Below, piece after piece: positions 29,501 to 37,073 of a stretch of 64,000 bases of DNA. Every line of letters starts with the position of its first letter. Positions within the stretch are counted from its first letter, which is position 1. The stretch is taken from positions 412,578-476,577 of the forward strand of contig WSXV01000002.1 of assembly GCA_009773475.1 (NCBI GenBank). Direction: 5' to 3'. The notes under the pieces are model-generated. The model did no database searches, was not told the origin of the DNA, and saw nothing but the letters and a program-made list of their open reading frames with translations. The translations under genes and the position numbers were made by a program. The stretch is from Desulfobulbaceae bacterium. Its GTDB lineage: Bacteria; Desulfobacterota; Desulfobulbia; Desulfobulbales; Desulfocapsaceae.

Positions 29501-29661
29501 CCCAGATCTGGATCAAGGCCGACTCGGGCGATCATATAAATGTTACTCTGTCGGGGACTGACACCTCTATGCAGACTATTACGGTTTCGCCGTTTGCCAC
29601 AGACTATGTGGTGTTTAGCGGAACCACCCAAACTGCCCAAATTCACTGGCAAACCGCTTGA
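23554..29661 (+). CDS. Large (~2035 aa) RTX / hemolysin-type calcium-binding repeat protein, predicted type I secretion substrate
   Basis: Many GGxGxDxLxGG and NDxLxGD repeats, interleaved with ASYxxAxxGVxVxL...IENLxGS units; non-repeat C-terminus (...TVSPFATDYVVFSGTTQTAQIHWQTA). ATG 23554 preceded by AGGAG; the ORF track start 23503 has weaker support. Confidence 0.93.
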   Translation: MENETVKHEDLLRIAIDQGLVEQAVVAPDGTITVPRSKGKLLSVDVADVDLVLGFEDGTFIIIPYGALDAISEAPPKVHFLDAQDSLAVLFKMVGIINPAKAGSLRVVTDNVDAANLPAEEREEMAQDELPVPDLPAPPAPLARVSAGTTPGGKGPGKGAGLGGSGEGDGEVQATVTPLAVPQPAVYRVGTKQQISIEDLLNGLGLGEQPNLTQTLYTSSAFKLAPSGRADLPLGSYDGSLSSTQLAQHASPEGQSTREVINGSASSDTIDHNAVFSSGVAQWSKTMHLTFNNFSEVSAIQIVVSAAKLALIPGFDIQGAGVSRTAPNSNTWMVTPSADIFGYGQDIQIVYNVTDSTVAPVDFGADITVTGKTGPLNFEITNNIVFTWRDATTESEFTVPSDSGDLMMVLPRAGLGVEILAGAGDDTVSAGAGHDLLHGEVGDDTLYGGTGNDILDGGAGADALDGGQGFDTATYVNATLGVAAVLDLATGIANTNEANGDTYVNIENLTGSSHNDILIGDAAVNILTGLAGDDVLSGRGGSDTIDGGDGTDTASYEFATSAVTVNLTSNTGTQGEADGDILISIENLIGGSGNDTFTGAHGIQANAFDGRGGTSDTVSYTVSTEGLVVALDHTLLLTPVTQTNDAAGDTFVNIENLIGTAYADTLIGNNVANVLTGGAGNDILEGLGSGDAFIGGAGTDTISYANSVLGVVSSLTTTFGSGPAVTQTNDALGDTYVGIENMIGSGGSDTLIGESNNNRIEGGAGDDTLEGMGGADQLIGGVGIDTASYVHSTYVYASLTTLAGFTNVGDAAGDTYDGIENLTGSSFNDILIGTAGSNVLTGGDGDDVLEGMEGADVLDGGAGVNTASYEHSSDQGAGTGVTASLITPGVSNTGDAAGDTYINILNLTGSAFNDTLTGDANNNVIYGGAGNDTITGGAGTDALSGDAGNDSISDDLVGAARLYGGTGDDQITITSYDNIAGMQDLIDGGSGTDTLIWAGAGSRLDFNMWNGTFSNSTFSGIENITISGTNSSYIYLDNYDNVIIGGSNIDYVDYRYALAGISVNLLTGVVTGGSGNDTLSNIDYIYGGSAFDDVLIGNNSNNWIRGYYGADTIDGLGGSDTWYLDWSGWSTTASLLTAAQNAAMGIVMIGDAAGDSVTNMENIYASYGDSIYGNAGANTLYGRGLIEGFLGSDFINGAGTVATASYANAGNSYLAGLGITAGTGVGVIANLTTAAFANGGAVNNSGDAAGDTYSASISNITGSAFADILVGNASANALSGGAGDDILEGLAGSDVLRGGAGNDTVSYAHANAAVLVDIDNNTARTLTNDAAGDTFFEIENITGSNFNDFLYGDEHDNVLIGGLGNDNLDGGNGTDTASYASATGSVVINLATNTVSGSAGNDTLVSIERIIGSAYVDTITGTAGDDVLDGGEGSDSIDGSAGNDTISYASATSFRNVNLLTGTNSDNDALTSIENIIGTRLNDTLTGDNGDNIIEGGLGNDVLIGGVGTDTVSYANAPAGVTVSLAIATAQTTGGAGSDTLSGFENLLGSAYNDILTGDGSANIITGGSGDDMLIGGAGADSLNGGLGTDTVSYATSGAGVTITINGGAGVGGDAAGDLLTGIENLVGSNFGDTLTGDGGANLFIAGNGNDTLNGLGGMDTVSYVNATAFITAYLPDGTVTGGSGSDSVSNIENIIGSIFADSLTGNDSDNIIEGGAGADTLIGGAGNDTASYVGSDAGVNVSLVSGATNTGGHAAGDSLLGFENLLGSAFNDTLTGDLNSNMLDGGAGDDILIGGVGADALIGGIGTNTASYLNATSAVTASLTTGTGTLGEASGDTYSSIQNLTGSAYNDNLTGDGYANKLDGGAGNDTLTGNAGDDIFDVRLGRDTAHGGDGDDLFLVDAGNVANLPNQINGNNSDYNSTRITGTGDTVELFNLGGSYSMTSLANATNSMEILDIRDAASTTLSISSLDVRNFVDGGNASQIWIKADSGDHINVTLSGTDTSMQTITVSPFATDYVVFSGTTQTAQIHWQTA

Positions 29662-29709
29662 TAACAACCTGTCGCAAGCTGATTATTGACCCTCCACCTC
29701 TCATCCATC

Positions 29710-29739
29710 TGCGCAATGATCACTCAGGATCATTGCGCA
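29710..29739 (+). other. Perfect 12-bp-stem intergenic hairpin between RTX gene and ABC transporter gene
   Basis: TGCGCAATGATC-ACTCAG-GATCATTGCGCA; no T-tract follows. Confidence 0.9.
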
Positions 29740-29772
29740 GCCCCCTCTAGCTTATGAAAAGAGCTCCATGCA

Positions 29773-31860
29773 ATGACAGACGATCTCGCGGCCCCTTCCC
29801 CTTCCCCTTCCCCTTCTCCTGAATATCTTGATCGTCAATCGGTATTGACCGCTGTCAATGCGCTGTGTGCTGTCAATCGCTCGGCCGCCACTCTGCTGCG
29901 TCTGGTTTTCAAACGGCTGACCGCGCAGACTGGAAACTGGGCAGCCCAGGTCCGTCGTTTAAACTTCCTCAAGATTGCAGCCCACCATGGTGCCGCTCCG
30001 CTTCGAGACGTCTTGCGTCTCCCCGGAGATCTGGCCCTCCTGCAGAGAAGCGAAGGCAGCTTTATGCTGCTCCACTTCCACGAGCAACGCTGGCACCGTA
30101 TCGGTGCGGACGGCCTGCCGTTTTCTGATGTGGTTGATGTGGACAGCGAGGTGTATGTGGAGGCGGTGGTTTTGCAGATGCCGCTGATCCACTGGAAAAT
30201 GGAAGGGCTGGCGTCCCTTGCGGCCATCTGGCCGGAACTGCGGGCCGCCTGGGCAGAGGTCGGGCTGGCCAGCCTTTTTATCAATGCCGGCCAGCTTCTG
30301 TTGCCCCTCTTTGCCATGCTGGTCTACGACAAGGTGGCCAATAACGGCCTGTTTGAAACCCTCTGGACCCTGACCTTTGGGATGGCCCTGTATGTGGCCA
30401 CTGACATGGGAATGCGCTTTGTCCGCAGTTGGGCCACGGAGCGGGTTGGGGTTGATCTCGCCCTGCGCAGTGATGAAGGACTCTGGCAGAAGCTGCTTGC
30501 CCAGATAGAGCTGCCGCCGGGAGGGTTTTCCCGTTTTCTTTCCAACTATCGGGATCTCTCCTTATCGCGCGATTTTGTCTCTTCCAGCTATCTTCTGGCC
30601 CTGGCCGATATTCCCTTTCTTCTGCTCTACCTGCTGGTTATCGGCATCATTGCCTGGCCCTTGCTGCTGGTTGCGGTGCTGTTGGTATTGATCTATGCCG
30701 GAGCCGGGCTTATCCTCCAGGCCCGGGTCAACTCCCTTACCCAGAAAGCCGAACAGGTGAATACCCGTAAGCTGATGTTTATGGGGGATGTCCTGGGTGC
30801 CCTGGATGTTGCCCGCACAAGTCCCGGTGCAGGTTTTTTTCTCCGCCACTGGCGCGATCTGGCCGGAAAGTCGGCTCAGAGTGATGCCGCTCGACGTCTG
30901 GCCGCAAGCCATCAGGGAATGCTGGCCATTGCCATGCAGACCGTATCGACGGTGATTATCCTTGTGGTGGGCGTGTACCTGATTGATGGGCGCCTGCTCA
31001 GCATCGGGAAATTGATCGCCTGCAATCTGCTGGCCAGCCGCTCCATGGGCCTGGTGGCTTCTCTTTTTGCGGTCATGGGTAAGTGGAAAGACTTCAAGCG
31101 GGCGGCGGCCCGCATGGAAGGCAGCCTGAAAATGCCTGATGAGCGTGTCCGGACGCCGCGCCCTGAGACCACCGGTCACATTACTGTTATCGGTCTCAAT
31201 AAGAAATATGAAGGACGGCCGCCAGCCCTTGAGAATGTTTCGTTTGCCGTGGCTCCTGGCGAACGGCTGGCCCTGCTTGGTCGTCCGGGAGCCGGGAAAA
31301 CCACCCTACTCCGTGCCCTGGCCGGACTCTGTGCGCCGGATGGAGGGCAGATCCTCATCGATGGTCTGGCCCTGGAAGATATAGCGGCCAGTGACCGGAT
31401 GCGCTGGCTGGCGTATAAGTCGCAGGAGCCGGTGGTGTTTGCCGGAACCCTGGAAAACAATCTGCGCATTGCCGGCGGTCATGATCCCAAGCGTTTTGCC
31501 GAGGCCCTCTGGGTGACGGGCCTGGAAAGCGAGTTTACCAGTGGAAGGATGTCATTGGGGATGCAGCTGGAAGAACGGGGCAACAACCTCTCCGGCGGGC
31601 AGCGCCAGAAAGTCGCCCTGGCCCGTGCCCTGGCCCAGCCCAGTCGTCTCCTGCTCCTCGATGAGCCTACCCTGGGGCTTGATCCCGAGAGTGAGCGAAT
31701 GCTGGCGGAACGTCTGCCGTCATTCCTGGGACAAGATTCGGTGCTGCTCATGACCACCCACAGCGCCATTATGCTCAATATCGTCCAACGCATCATTGCC
31801 CTCGACGGAGGCCGGGTCGTTGCAGACGGAGCCCGGGAAAAACTGGTGCGGATCGGGTAG
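29773..31860 (+). CDS. Type I secretion ABC transporter/permease (SiiF/LapB-like, no catalytic C39 motif visible)
   Basis: TM region plus [19 protein letters not shown] (Walker A), LSGGQRQKVALARAL signature, LLLLDEPTLGLDPESE (Walker B). Confidence 0.93.
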   Translation: MTDDLAAPSPSPSPSPEYLDRQSVLTAVNALCAVNRSAATLLRLVFKRLTAQTGNWAAQVRRLNFLKIAAHHGAAPLRDVLRLPGDLALLQRSEGSFMLLHFHEQRWHRIGADGLPFSDVVDVDSEVYVEAVVLQMPLIHWKMEGLASLAAIWPELRAAWAEVGLASLFINAGQLLLPLFAMLVYDKVANNGLFETLWTLTFGMALYVATDMGMRFVRSWATERVGVDLALRSDEGLWQKLLAQIELPPGGFSRFLSNYRDLSLSRDFVSSSYLLALADIPFLLLYLLVIGIIAWPLLLVAVLLVLIYAGAGLILQARVNSLTQKAEQVNTRKLMFMGDVLGALDVARTSPGAGFFLRHWRDLAGKSAQSDAARRLAASHQGMLAIAMQTVSTVIILVVGVYLIDGRLLSIGKLIACNLLASRSMGLVASLFAVMGKWKDFKRAAARMEGSLKMPDERVRTPRPETTGHITVIGLNKKYEGRPPALENVSFAVAPGERLALLGRPGAGKTTLLRALAGLCAPDGGQILIDGLALEDIAASDRMRWLAYKSQEPVVFAGTLENNLRIAGGHDPKRFAEALWVTGLESEFTSGRMSLGMQLEERGNNLSGGQRQKVALARALAQPSRLLLLDEPTLGLDPESERMLAERLPSFLGQDSVLLMTTHSAIMLNIVQRIIALDGGRVVADGAREKLVRIG

Positions 31861-31928
31861 AGGCAACGATGCGACAGGACGCGGCGCATCCAGACTGCAT
31901 TCCCATGCGGCGGATGGGAACGAGGGCG

Positions 31929-32003
31929 AAACGATGCTGAATCCGGATATTGTCGGGTTGAGTTTTTGCACAAGTTCCCCTCCTTTTTTTAAGGAGGGGT
32001 TAG
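31929..32003 (+). repeat. Dispersed repeat, inverted partner of 35121-35197
   Basis: AAACGATGCTGAATCCGGATATTGTCGGGTTGAGTTTTTGCACAAGTTCCCCTCCTTTTTTTAAGGAGGGGTTAG; near-identical to the reverse complement at 35121-35197. Confidence 0.93.
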
Positions 32004-32211
32004 GGGTGGTTGCTCTGGTACCCATGGGCGCATGGGGACGAGGGCGAAAGGTAGAAGATACGCCAGCCAAAACCTTCTCTTGCCAGATTAAGCTTGCGCC
32101 TTCCATTGTCCTCATGCTAAATTTGTACATTTTTTTCTTCCTATAAAAAAACTCCGCGTCAGTACATGACTTCGAGACACTTTCCCCCTTTTTCCCAAAG
32201 AGATTTCTATT

Positions 32212-33825
32212 ATGATCAATGCCTCCAATGTCGCCCTTTCCTACGGGAAGAGGGTCATTTTCCAGGACGTCAATATCAAGTTTACCCCGGGCAACTGCTA
32301 TGGCCTGATTGGTGCTAACGGGGCGGGCAAGTCCACCTTCCTCAAGATCCTGGCCGGCGATTTTCCGCCCGATAAGGGTGAGGTGTCTGTGGGTTCTCGG
32401 GAACGGATCGCCATGCTGCGCCAGGATCATTTCGCCTTTGACGAGGAGACGGTGCTCAATACGGTGATCATGGGCCATGCCCGGCTGTATAAGTTGATGG
32501 CCGAACGTGAAGCCCTTTACGCCAAGCCTGATTTTACTGAAGCGGACGGGGTCCGTAGCGGCGACCTGGAGGCGGAATTCGGGGAGATGAATGGCTACGA
32601 GGCCGACGCGGAGGCCTCGGTGCTTCTCAGTGGTCTGGGGATCACCGATGATCTGCTGGACAAGAAGATGAAGGAGCTGGAAGGTGGGCAGAAGGTACGG
32701 GTGCTGCTGGCCCAGGCCCTTTTCGGCAATCCGGACATCCTGCTCCTCGATGAGCCGACCAACCATCTTGATGTCCAGTCCATAGCCTGGCTGGAGGATT
32801 TCCTGTCCCGTTTCCAGAATACGGTTATCATCGTCTCCCATGATCGGCATTTTTTGAATCAGGTCTGCACCCATGTGGCCGACATTGATTTCGGCAAGAT
32901 TCAGGTCTACGTCGGCAACTACGACTTCTGGTATCAGGCCAGTCAGCTCCACCTGAAACAGCGGCAGAGCGACAATAAAAAAGTGACCGACAAGGCCAAT
33001 GAGCTCAAGGAGTTTATCCGCCGCTTTTCCGCCAATGCCTCAAAATCCAAGCAGGCCACGTCGCGGCGAAAACTCCTTGATAAGCTGCAGATTGAGGATA
33101 TGCCCGTTTCTTCGCGCAAGTATCCCTTTGTCTCGTTCAAGCCAAGCCGGCCCTGCGGTGATATTATCCTTGAGGTCCAGGGCCTGTCCAAGACCATTGA
33201 TGGGGTCTCGCTGTTTCAGGATTTTGATTTCACCCTGCGTCAGGGCGATAAGGTGGCCTTTGTCGGGACCAACGGGGTGGCCAAGACGGCCCTGTTTCAG
33301 ATTCTCGCAGGCGAGCTGGAGCCGGACAGCGGCACTTACCGCTGGGGGGTGACCATGAGCAGTGCCTATTTCCCCATGGATAACAGCGCTTATTTTACCA
33401 GTGATATGGCTCTGGTGGACTGGTTGCGGCAATACACGCCGGTCACCGAGGGCGAGACTTTTGCCCGCGGTTTCCTGGGCAAGATGCTGTTCTCAGGCGA
33501 TGAAGCCCTGAAAAAGACCAGCGTTCTCTCGGGAGGCGAGCGGGTGCGCTGTATGCTGTCCCGCATGATGCTTTCAGATGCCAATGCCCTGATCCTGGAT
33601 GAACCCACCAATCATCTTGACCTTGAATCCATCACCGCCCTGAATGACGCGCTCATCGCCTTCCCGGAGGTTATCCTCTTTTCCTCCCACGATCATCAGT
33701 TTGTGGCCACCATTGCCAACCGGATCATGGAGATCCTGCCCGGTGGGGTTGTTGATAAGATGATGCCGTATGATGACTATCTGGAGGATGAAGGGGTGGC
33801 CAAAACGCGGGAGCAATTTGCTTGA
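32212..33825 (+). CDS. ABC-F family ATPase (YbiT/EttA-like)
   Basis: Two NBDs: GLIGANGAGKSTFLKILAGDF and AFVGTNGVAKTALFQILAGEL; two LDEPTNHLD motifs; no TM segments. Confidence 0.94.
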   Translation: MINASNVALSYGKRVIFQDVNIKFTPGNCYGLIGANGAGKSTFLKILAGDFPPDKGEVSVGSRERIAMLRQDHFAFDEETVLNTVIMGHARLYKLMAEREALYAKPDFTEADGVRSGDLEAEFGEMNGYEADAEASVLLSGLGITDDLLDKKMKELEGGQKVRVLLAQALFGNPDILLLDEPTNHLDVQSIAWLEDFLSRFQNTVIIVSHDRHFLNQVCTHVADIDFGKIQVYVGNYDFWYQASQLHLKQRQSDNKKVTDKANELKEFIRRFSANASKSKQATSRRKLLDKLQIEDMPVSSRKYPFVSFKPSRPCGDIILEVQGLSKTIDGVSLFQDFDFTLRQGDKVAFVGTNGVAKTALFQILAGELEPDSGTYRWGVTMSSAYFPMDNSAYFTSDMALVDWLRQYTPVTEGETFARGFLGKMLFSGDEALKKTSVLSGGERVRCMLSRMMLSDANALILDEPTNHLDLESITALNDALIAFPEVILFSSHDHQFVATIANRIMEILPGGVVDKMMPYDDYLEDEGVAKTREQFA

Positions 33826-33906
33826 AAAACGTGTGGCTTATACTGATACAAAGGAATTGATCGTGCATGGTGCCGGGTTTAAAACTTGAAACGAGGGGAA
33901 TTGAAT

Positions 33907-34761
33907 ATGTTGAAACGAAAATTGGGGATGATTGTCGCTCTTATCCTGATGTTGCCGGTTCTGGCCCTTGCGGACAGCTCAAACCCCTGGGAGAAGAAGC
34001 TCCCTTTTAAGGCGGCGACGATTTATTATACCCTCAGCGGCATGGAAATCGGCACCGAGACCCTTTATATTCGTGATTATGGCCGCGAAAGTGCCACATA
34101 TCGGAGCGGAAAGTCAACGATGATGGGCATGACGAGCATTGTTGAAACGGTGGATATCGAAACTCCGGATTGGGTCTACAGCTTTGATTTGACTGCTCGC
34201 ACCGGCTCAAAGTCTGCTAATCCGAAGAAATATATGATTGAAGAGTACAACCGCTTGTCGTCCGCAGAAAAGAAACAGGTGGCGGAAAATGTGACCAAGA
34301 TCGGCCTGCCGGTTACCGAGTCACTGGGTGCAAAGGTGGAGCAGAAGGTGGCGAAAATTCTCGGGTATGACTGTGATCGCATCCAGATGATGGGGACGAC
34401 GGTGTATTCCATGCATGAGGTGGGGATTCCCCTGAAGATGGAAACAAATTTGATGGGCGTGAGCATGAAACAGGAGGCCACAAAGGTGGACGAAGGGGCG
34501 GTGGGTCAAAAGTATTTCGATCTGCCCAAGGGGATTGAGGCGGTGTCCGATCCCCAGACCGACGCCATGGCGCGCTCTATGGCCCAGCAGACCCTGGCCA
34601 CTCTGAAATCCCCCGATGGCGCTAAAAAAATGCAGGAACAGACTGGTGCTAACCCCATGATGCCCCCTGGAGCGGGACTGGACCAGATGTCACCTGAAGA
34701 AAAGCAGGAGATGGAACAGGCCATGCAAATGCTGAAAGGGATGATGGGGGGGCAGAAGTAG
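33907..34761 (+). CDS. Periplasmic protein, DUF4412-like
   Basis: Signal peptide MLKRKLGMIVALILMLPVLALA; ...MGMTSIVETVDIETPDWVYSFDL...ILGYDCDRIQMMGTTVYSMHEVGIPLKMETNLMGVSMKQEATKV. Confidence 0.55.
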   Translation: MLKRKLGMIVALILMLPVLALADSSNPWEKKLPFKAATIYYTLSGMEIGTETLYIRDYGRESATYRSGKSTMMGMTSIVETVDIETPDWVYSFDLTARTGSKSANPKKYMIEEYNRLSSAEKKQVAENVTKIGLPVTESLGAKVEQKVAKILGYDCDRIQMMGTTVYSMHEVGIPLKMETNLMGVSMKQEATKVDEGAVGQKYFDLPKGIEAVSDPQTDAMARSMAQQTLATLKSPDGAKKMQEQTGANPMMPPGAGLDQMSPEEKQEMEQAMQMLKGMMGGQK

Positions 34762-34898
34762 GGCTTCTCTCCTTGATTACGCACGGGTTTTTACGGGCTC
34801 CCTGCGCCGCATCCAGTACCAACCTTCGGAGTCTCCCCTTGCTTTGCTTCCCTGTATCTCATGGGAACCAGAGTAAACACCCCTAACGCGGGATAAAT

Positions 34899-34961
34899 CC
34901 CGCAACCCAAGGCTGAAGGCAGAAGTGTAAAAAAATGTAGGATGGGCAGGTAAGCGAAACG
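34899..34961 (+). repeat. Dispersed repeat copy related to 7168-7215 (reverse)
   Basis: See 7168-7215; overlaps the left end of the MITE-like element. Confidence 0.7.
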
Positions 34962-35052
34962 AAGTGGAGACTCCGAAGGCCGATAGGCCGTGCCCATCAA
35001 TTCCTTGGGCGGACGCAGGCATATGGGCACGTTTCGCTTTGCCCATCCTACA
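34936..35052. mobile_element. MITE/REP-like element with ~22-25 bp imperfect terminal inverted repeats
   Basis: TGTAGGATGGGCAggtAAGCGAAAC ... GTTTCGCTTTGCCCATCCTACA, with a nested CGTGCCCAT...ATGGGCACG inverted repeat; no coding capacity. Confidence 0.75.
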
Positions 35053-35120
35053 ACTCCAGTCTTCTTAAAACGGTCGCCTGATTTTCTTGTTTTTTATGAC
35101 AGACTTTCTGGAGTAAGTCA

Positions 35121-35197
35121 CTAACCCCTCCTTAAAAAAAAGGAGGGGAAACTTGTGCACACACTAAACCCGACAATACCCGGATTCAGCATCGTTT
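35121..35197 (-). repeat. Dispersed repeat, inverted partner of 31929-32003
   Basis: Reverse complement AAACGATGCTGAATCCGGGTATTGTCGGGTTTAGTGTGTGCACAAGTTTCCCCTCC...AAGGAGGGGTTAG. Confidence 0.93.
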
Positions 35198-35207
35198 TAG
35201 GAATGCA

Positions 35208-36650
35208 TTATTCTTGTATGGCACCCGCCAAGGGAATAAGCTCCATGCGGTGATTGCTGTCCGGGTGGAGTGGTGAGGGGCCTTCCGTCAGGATGGAAAA
35301 CTCGCCTGGCTGGGCAAAACGCTGTTGAAGCTGGTCCGCATAATGATTCCAGTCCTCAGGCATGGGATCGGCAGTCAGGGGATGGACGCCATAGGAAAAG
35401 AGGAGCTCCTGGCAGGTTTTCTCCGAACAGGAGATCGCAAAAGCCCAGACTTTATGGCGAAACCGGGCAATGTTGCGGGCCGTGGCCCCTGACTGAGTGG
35501 GGATGATCAAGAATGCCGGCTCCATGCGTCCAATGGTGGTGTCCACGGCTAGAGCGATAAGCCCGGTGGCGGCTTTTTTCCAGTCGACGTCCAGTGCGAG
35601 TTGGCGCTTGATGGGGCAGTCAGGCCGATAGTCTTCGATGGAGTTGCCAATGGAGGCAAGCATGGCGACGGCCTCCACCGGATAGGCGCCCATGGCGGAT
35701 TCGCCGGAAAGCATGATGCAATCGGTGCCATCGAGGATGGCATTGGCCACATCCGTGGCCTCGGCCCGGGTGGGCCTGGGGTTTGCAGTCATCGATTCGA
35801 GCATCTGGGTGGCGGTGATGATTGGCTTGCCCGCCCGCTGGGCGTGAGCCATGATGGTCTTCTGGGTTTTCGCCATCTCCTCAATGGCAATCTCCACCCC
35901 CAGATCGCCGCGCGCAATCATCAGGCCGTCGGCGACCTGGAGGATGGCATCCAGGTGGTCAAGGGCGGCGGAGCGTTCAATCTTGGCAATAATAAAGGGG
36001 GAATAGCCCCATTGCCTGGCGGTTTCTCTGACCTCGAGAATATCGGTGTCGCTGGTGACAAAGGATTGGCTGATGGCATCCACGCCATTTTTAAGGGCAA
36101 ATTCCAGACATTCCCGGTCGTGGGCGGTAAAGGCCGAGGTGCCAAGGTCAATGCCCGGTAGATTGAGCCCCTTGCGTGAGCGCAGCTTGCCGCCCATCTG
36201 GATTCGGCAGTGCACATCCGGCCCCTGGACGGAATCAACCACGAGCTGGATAAAACCATCGTCCAGGTAGAGGAGATCTCCGGACTTAACGACCTGCGGC
36301 AGTTCCTGGCAGGTTATGGAAACCCGATGGACGTCTCCGGTGATCTCTTCCGTGGTCAGGGTGAACATGTCACCGGATCGCAGCAGAACCGGCTCGTCCG
36401 CAATGGTGCCGATACGCATCTTGGGGCCGGGCAGATCTGCCATGATGGCTATCCGGCAGCCGCATTGGCGGGCTGCCTCGCGGATACGGGCGATGGTCTG
36501 GCCATGGGCGGAATAGGAGCCATGGGAAAAATTAAGACGGGCGATGTTCATCCCGGCCTGCATCATCTCGATGAGGGTTTCTATCTTGTCGGATGCCGGT
36601 CCGATGGTGGCTATGATTTTTGTCTTGTTGGCGGGAAGCTGTCTTGTCAT
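35208..36650 (-). CDS. pyk: Pyruvate kinase
   Basis: KTKIIATIGPASDKIETLIEMMQAGMNIARLNFSHGSY...MIARGDLGVEIAIEEMAKTQKTIMAHAQRAGKPIITATQMLESM. Confidence 0.98.
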   Translation of the reverse strand: MTRQLPANKTKIIATIGPASDKIETLIEMMQAGMNIARLNFSHGSYSAHGQTIARIREAARQCGCRIAIMADLPGPKMRIGTIADEPVLLRSGDMFTLTTEEITGDVHRVSITCQELPQVVKSGDLLYLDDGFIQLVVDSVQGPDVHCRIQMGGKLRSRKGLNLPGIDLGTSAFTAHDRECLEFALKNGVDAISQSFVTSDTDILEVRETARQWGYSPFIIAKIERSAALDHLDAILQVADGLMIARGDLGVEIAIEEMAKTQKTIMAHAQRAGKPIITATQMLESMTANPRPTRAEATDVANAILDGTDCIMLSGESAMGAYPVEAVAMLASIGNSIEDYRPDCPIKRQLALDVDWKKAATGLIALAVDTTIGRMEPAFLIIPTQSGATARNIARFRHKVWAFAISCSEKTCQELLFSYGVHPLTADPMPEDWNHYADQLQQRFAQPGEFSILTEGPSPLHPDSNHRMELIPLAGAIQE

Positions 36651-36860
36651 TGTGGACCTCGAAAAAGCAGTAGTTGAAATTGGCTTACGTCCTTACGTCT
36701 AATGGCAGTTGTTGAGGATAGTGTATCGCATTTAAGAAAAGAGAGAAAGCGTTTCGCATGTTTTAGCCATTTCCTTCCCAAGTTTGTTGCTGCCGGTTAA
36801 AAAAAAGCGTAAAAGTGTTGACGAAGTTCCGCCGAATGTGCTATAGATGCGCACAATTAT

Positions 36861-36936
36861 TCCCCGGTAGCTCAGCTGGTAGAGCAGGTGACTGTTAATC
36901 ACCCTGTCGGCGGTTCGAATCCGTCCCGGGGAGCCA
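36861..36936 (+). tRNA. tRNA-Asn (GTT)
   Basis: TCCCCGG acceptor pairs CCGGGGA; anticodon loop CTGTTAATC; T-loop GGTTCGAATCC; encoded CCA. Confidence 0.97.
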
Positions 36937-36944
36937 GTATTTTC

Positions 36945-36977
36945 AAGTCCAATTTTCCAATTGGACTTTCTTTTTTT
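36945..36977 (+). terminator. Rho-independent terminator after tRNA-Asn
   Basis: AAGTCCAA-TTTTCCAA-TTGGACTT followed by TCTTTTTTT. Confidence 0.85.
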
Positions 36978-36981
36978 GTGT

Positions 36982-37059
36982 CGGGGCGTAGCGCAGTCTG
37001 GTTAGCGCGCCTGCCTTGGGAGCAGGAGGCCGGAGGTTCGAATCCTCTCGCCCCGACCA
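36982..37059 (+). tRNA. tRNA-Pro (TGG)
   Basis: CGGGGCG acceptor pairs CGCCCCG; anticodon arm CCTGC-CTTGGGA-GCAGG; T-loop GGTTCGAATCC; encoded CCA. Confidence 0.97.
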
Positions 37060-37073
37060 TATTTGAAGGAGTT

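Noticed and set aside
31720-32952. 410-aa minus-strand ORF
   Set aside because: Antisense to the ABC-F gene and across dispersed repeats; no family features, frame-shadow ORF.
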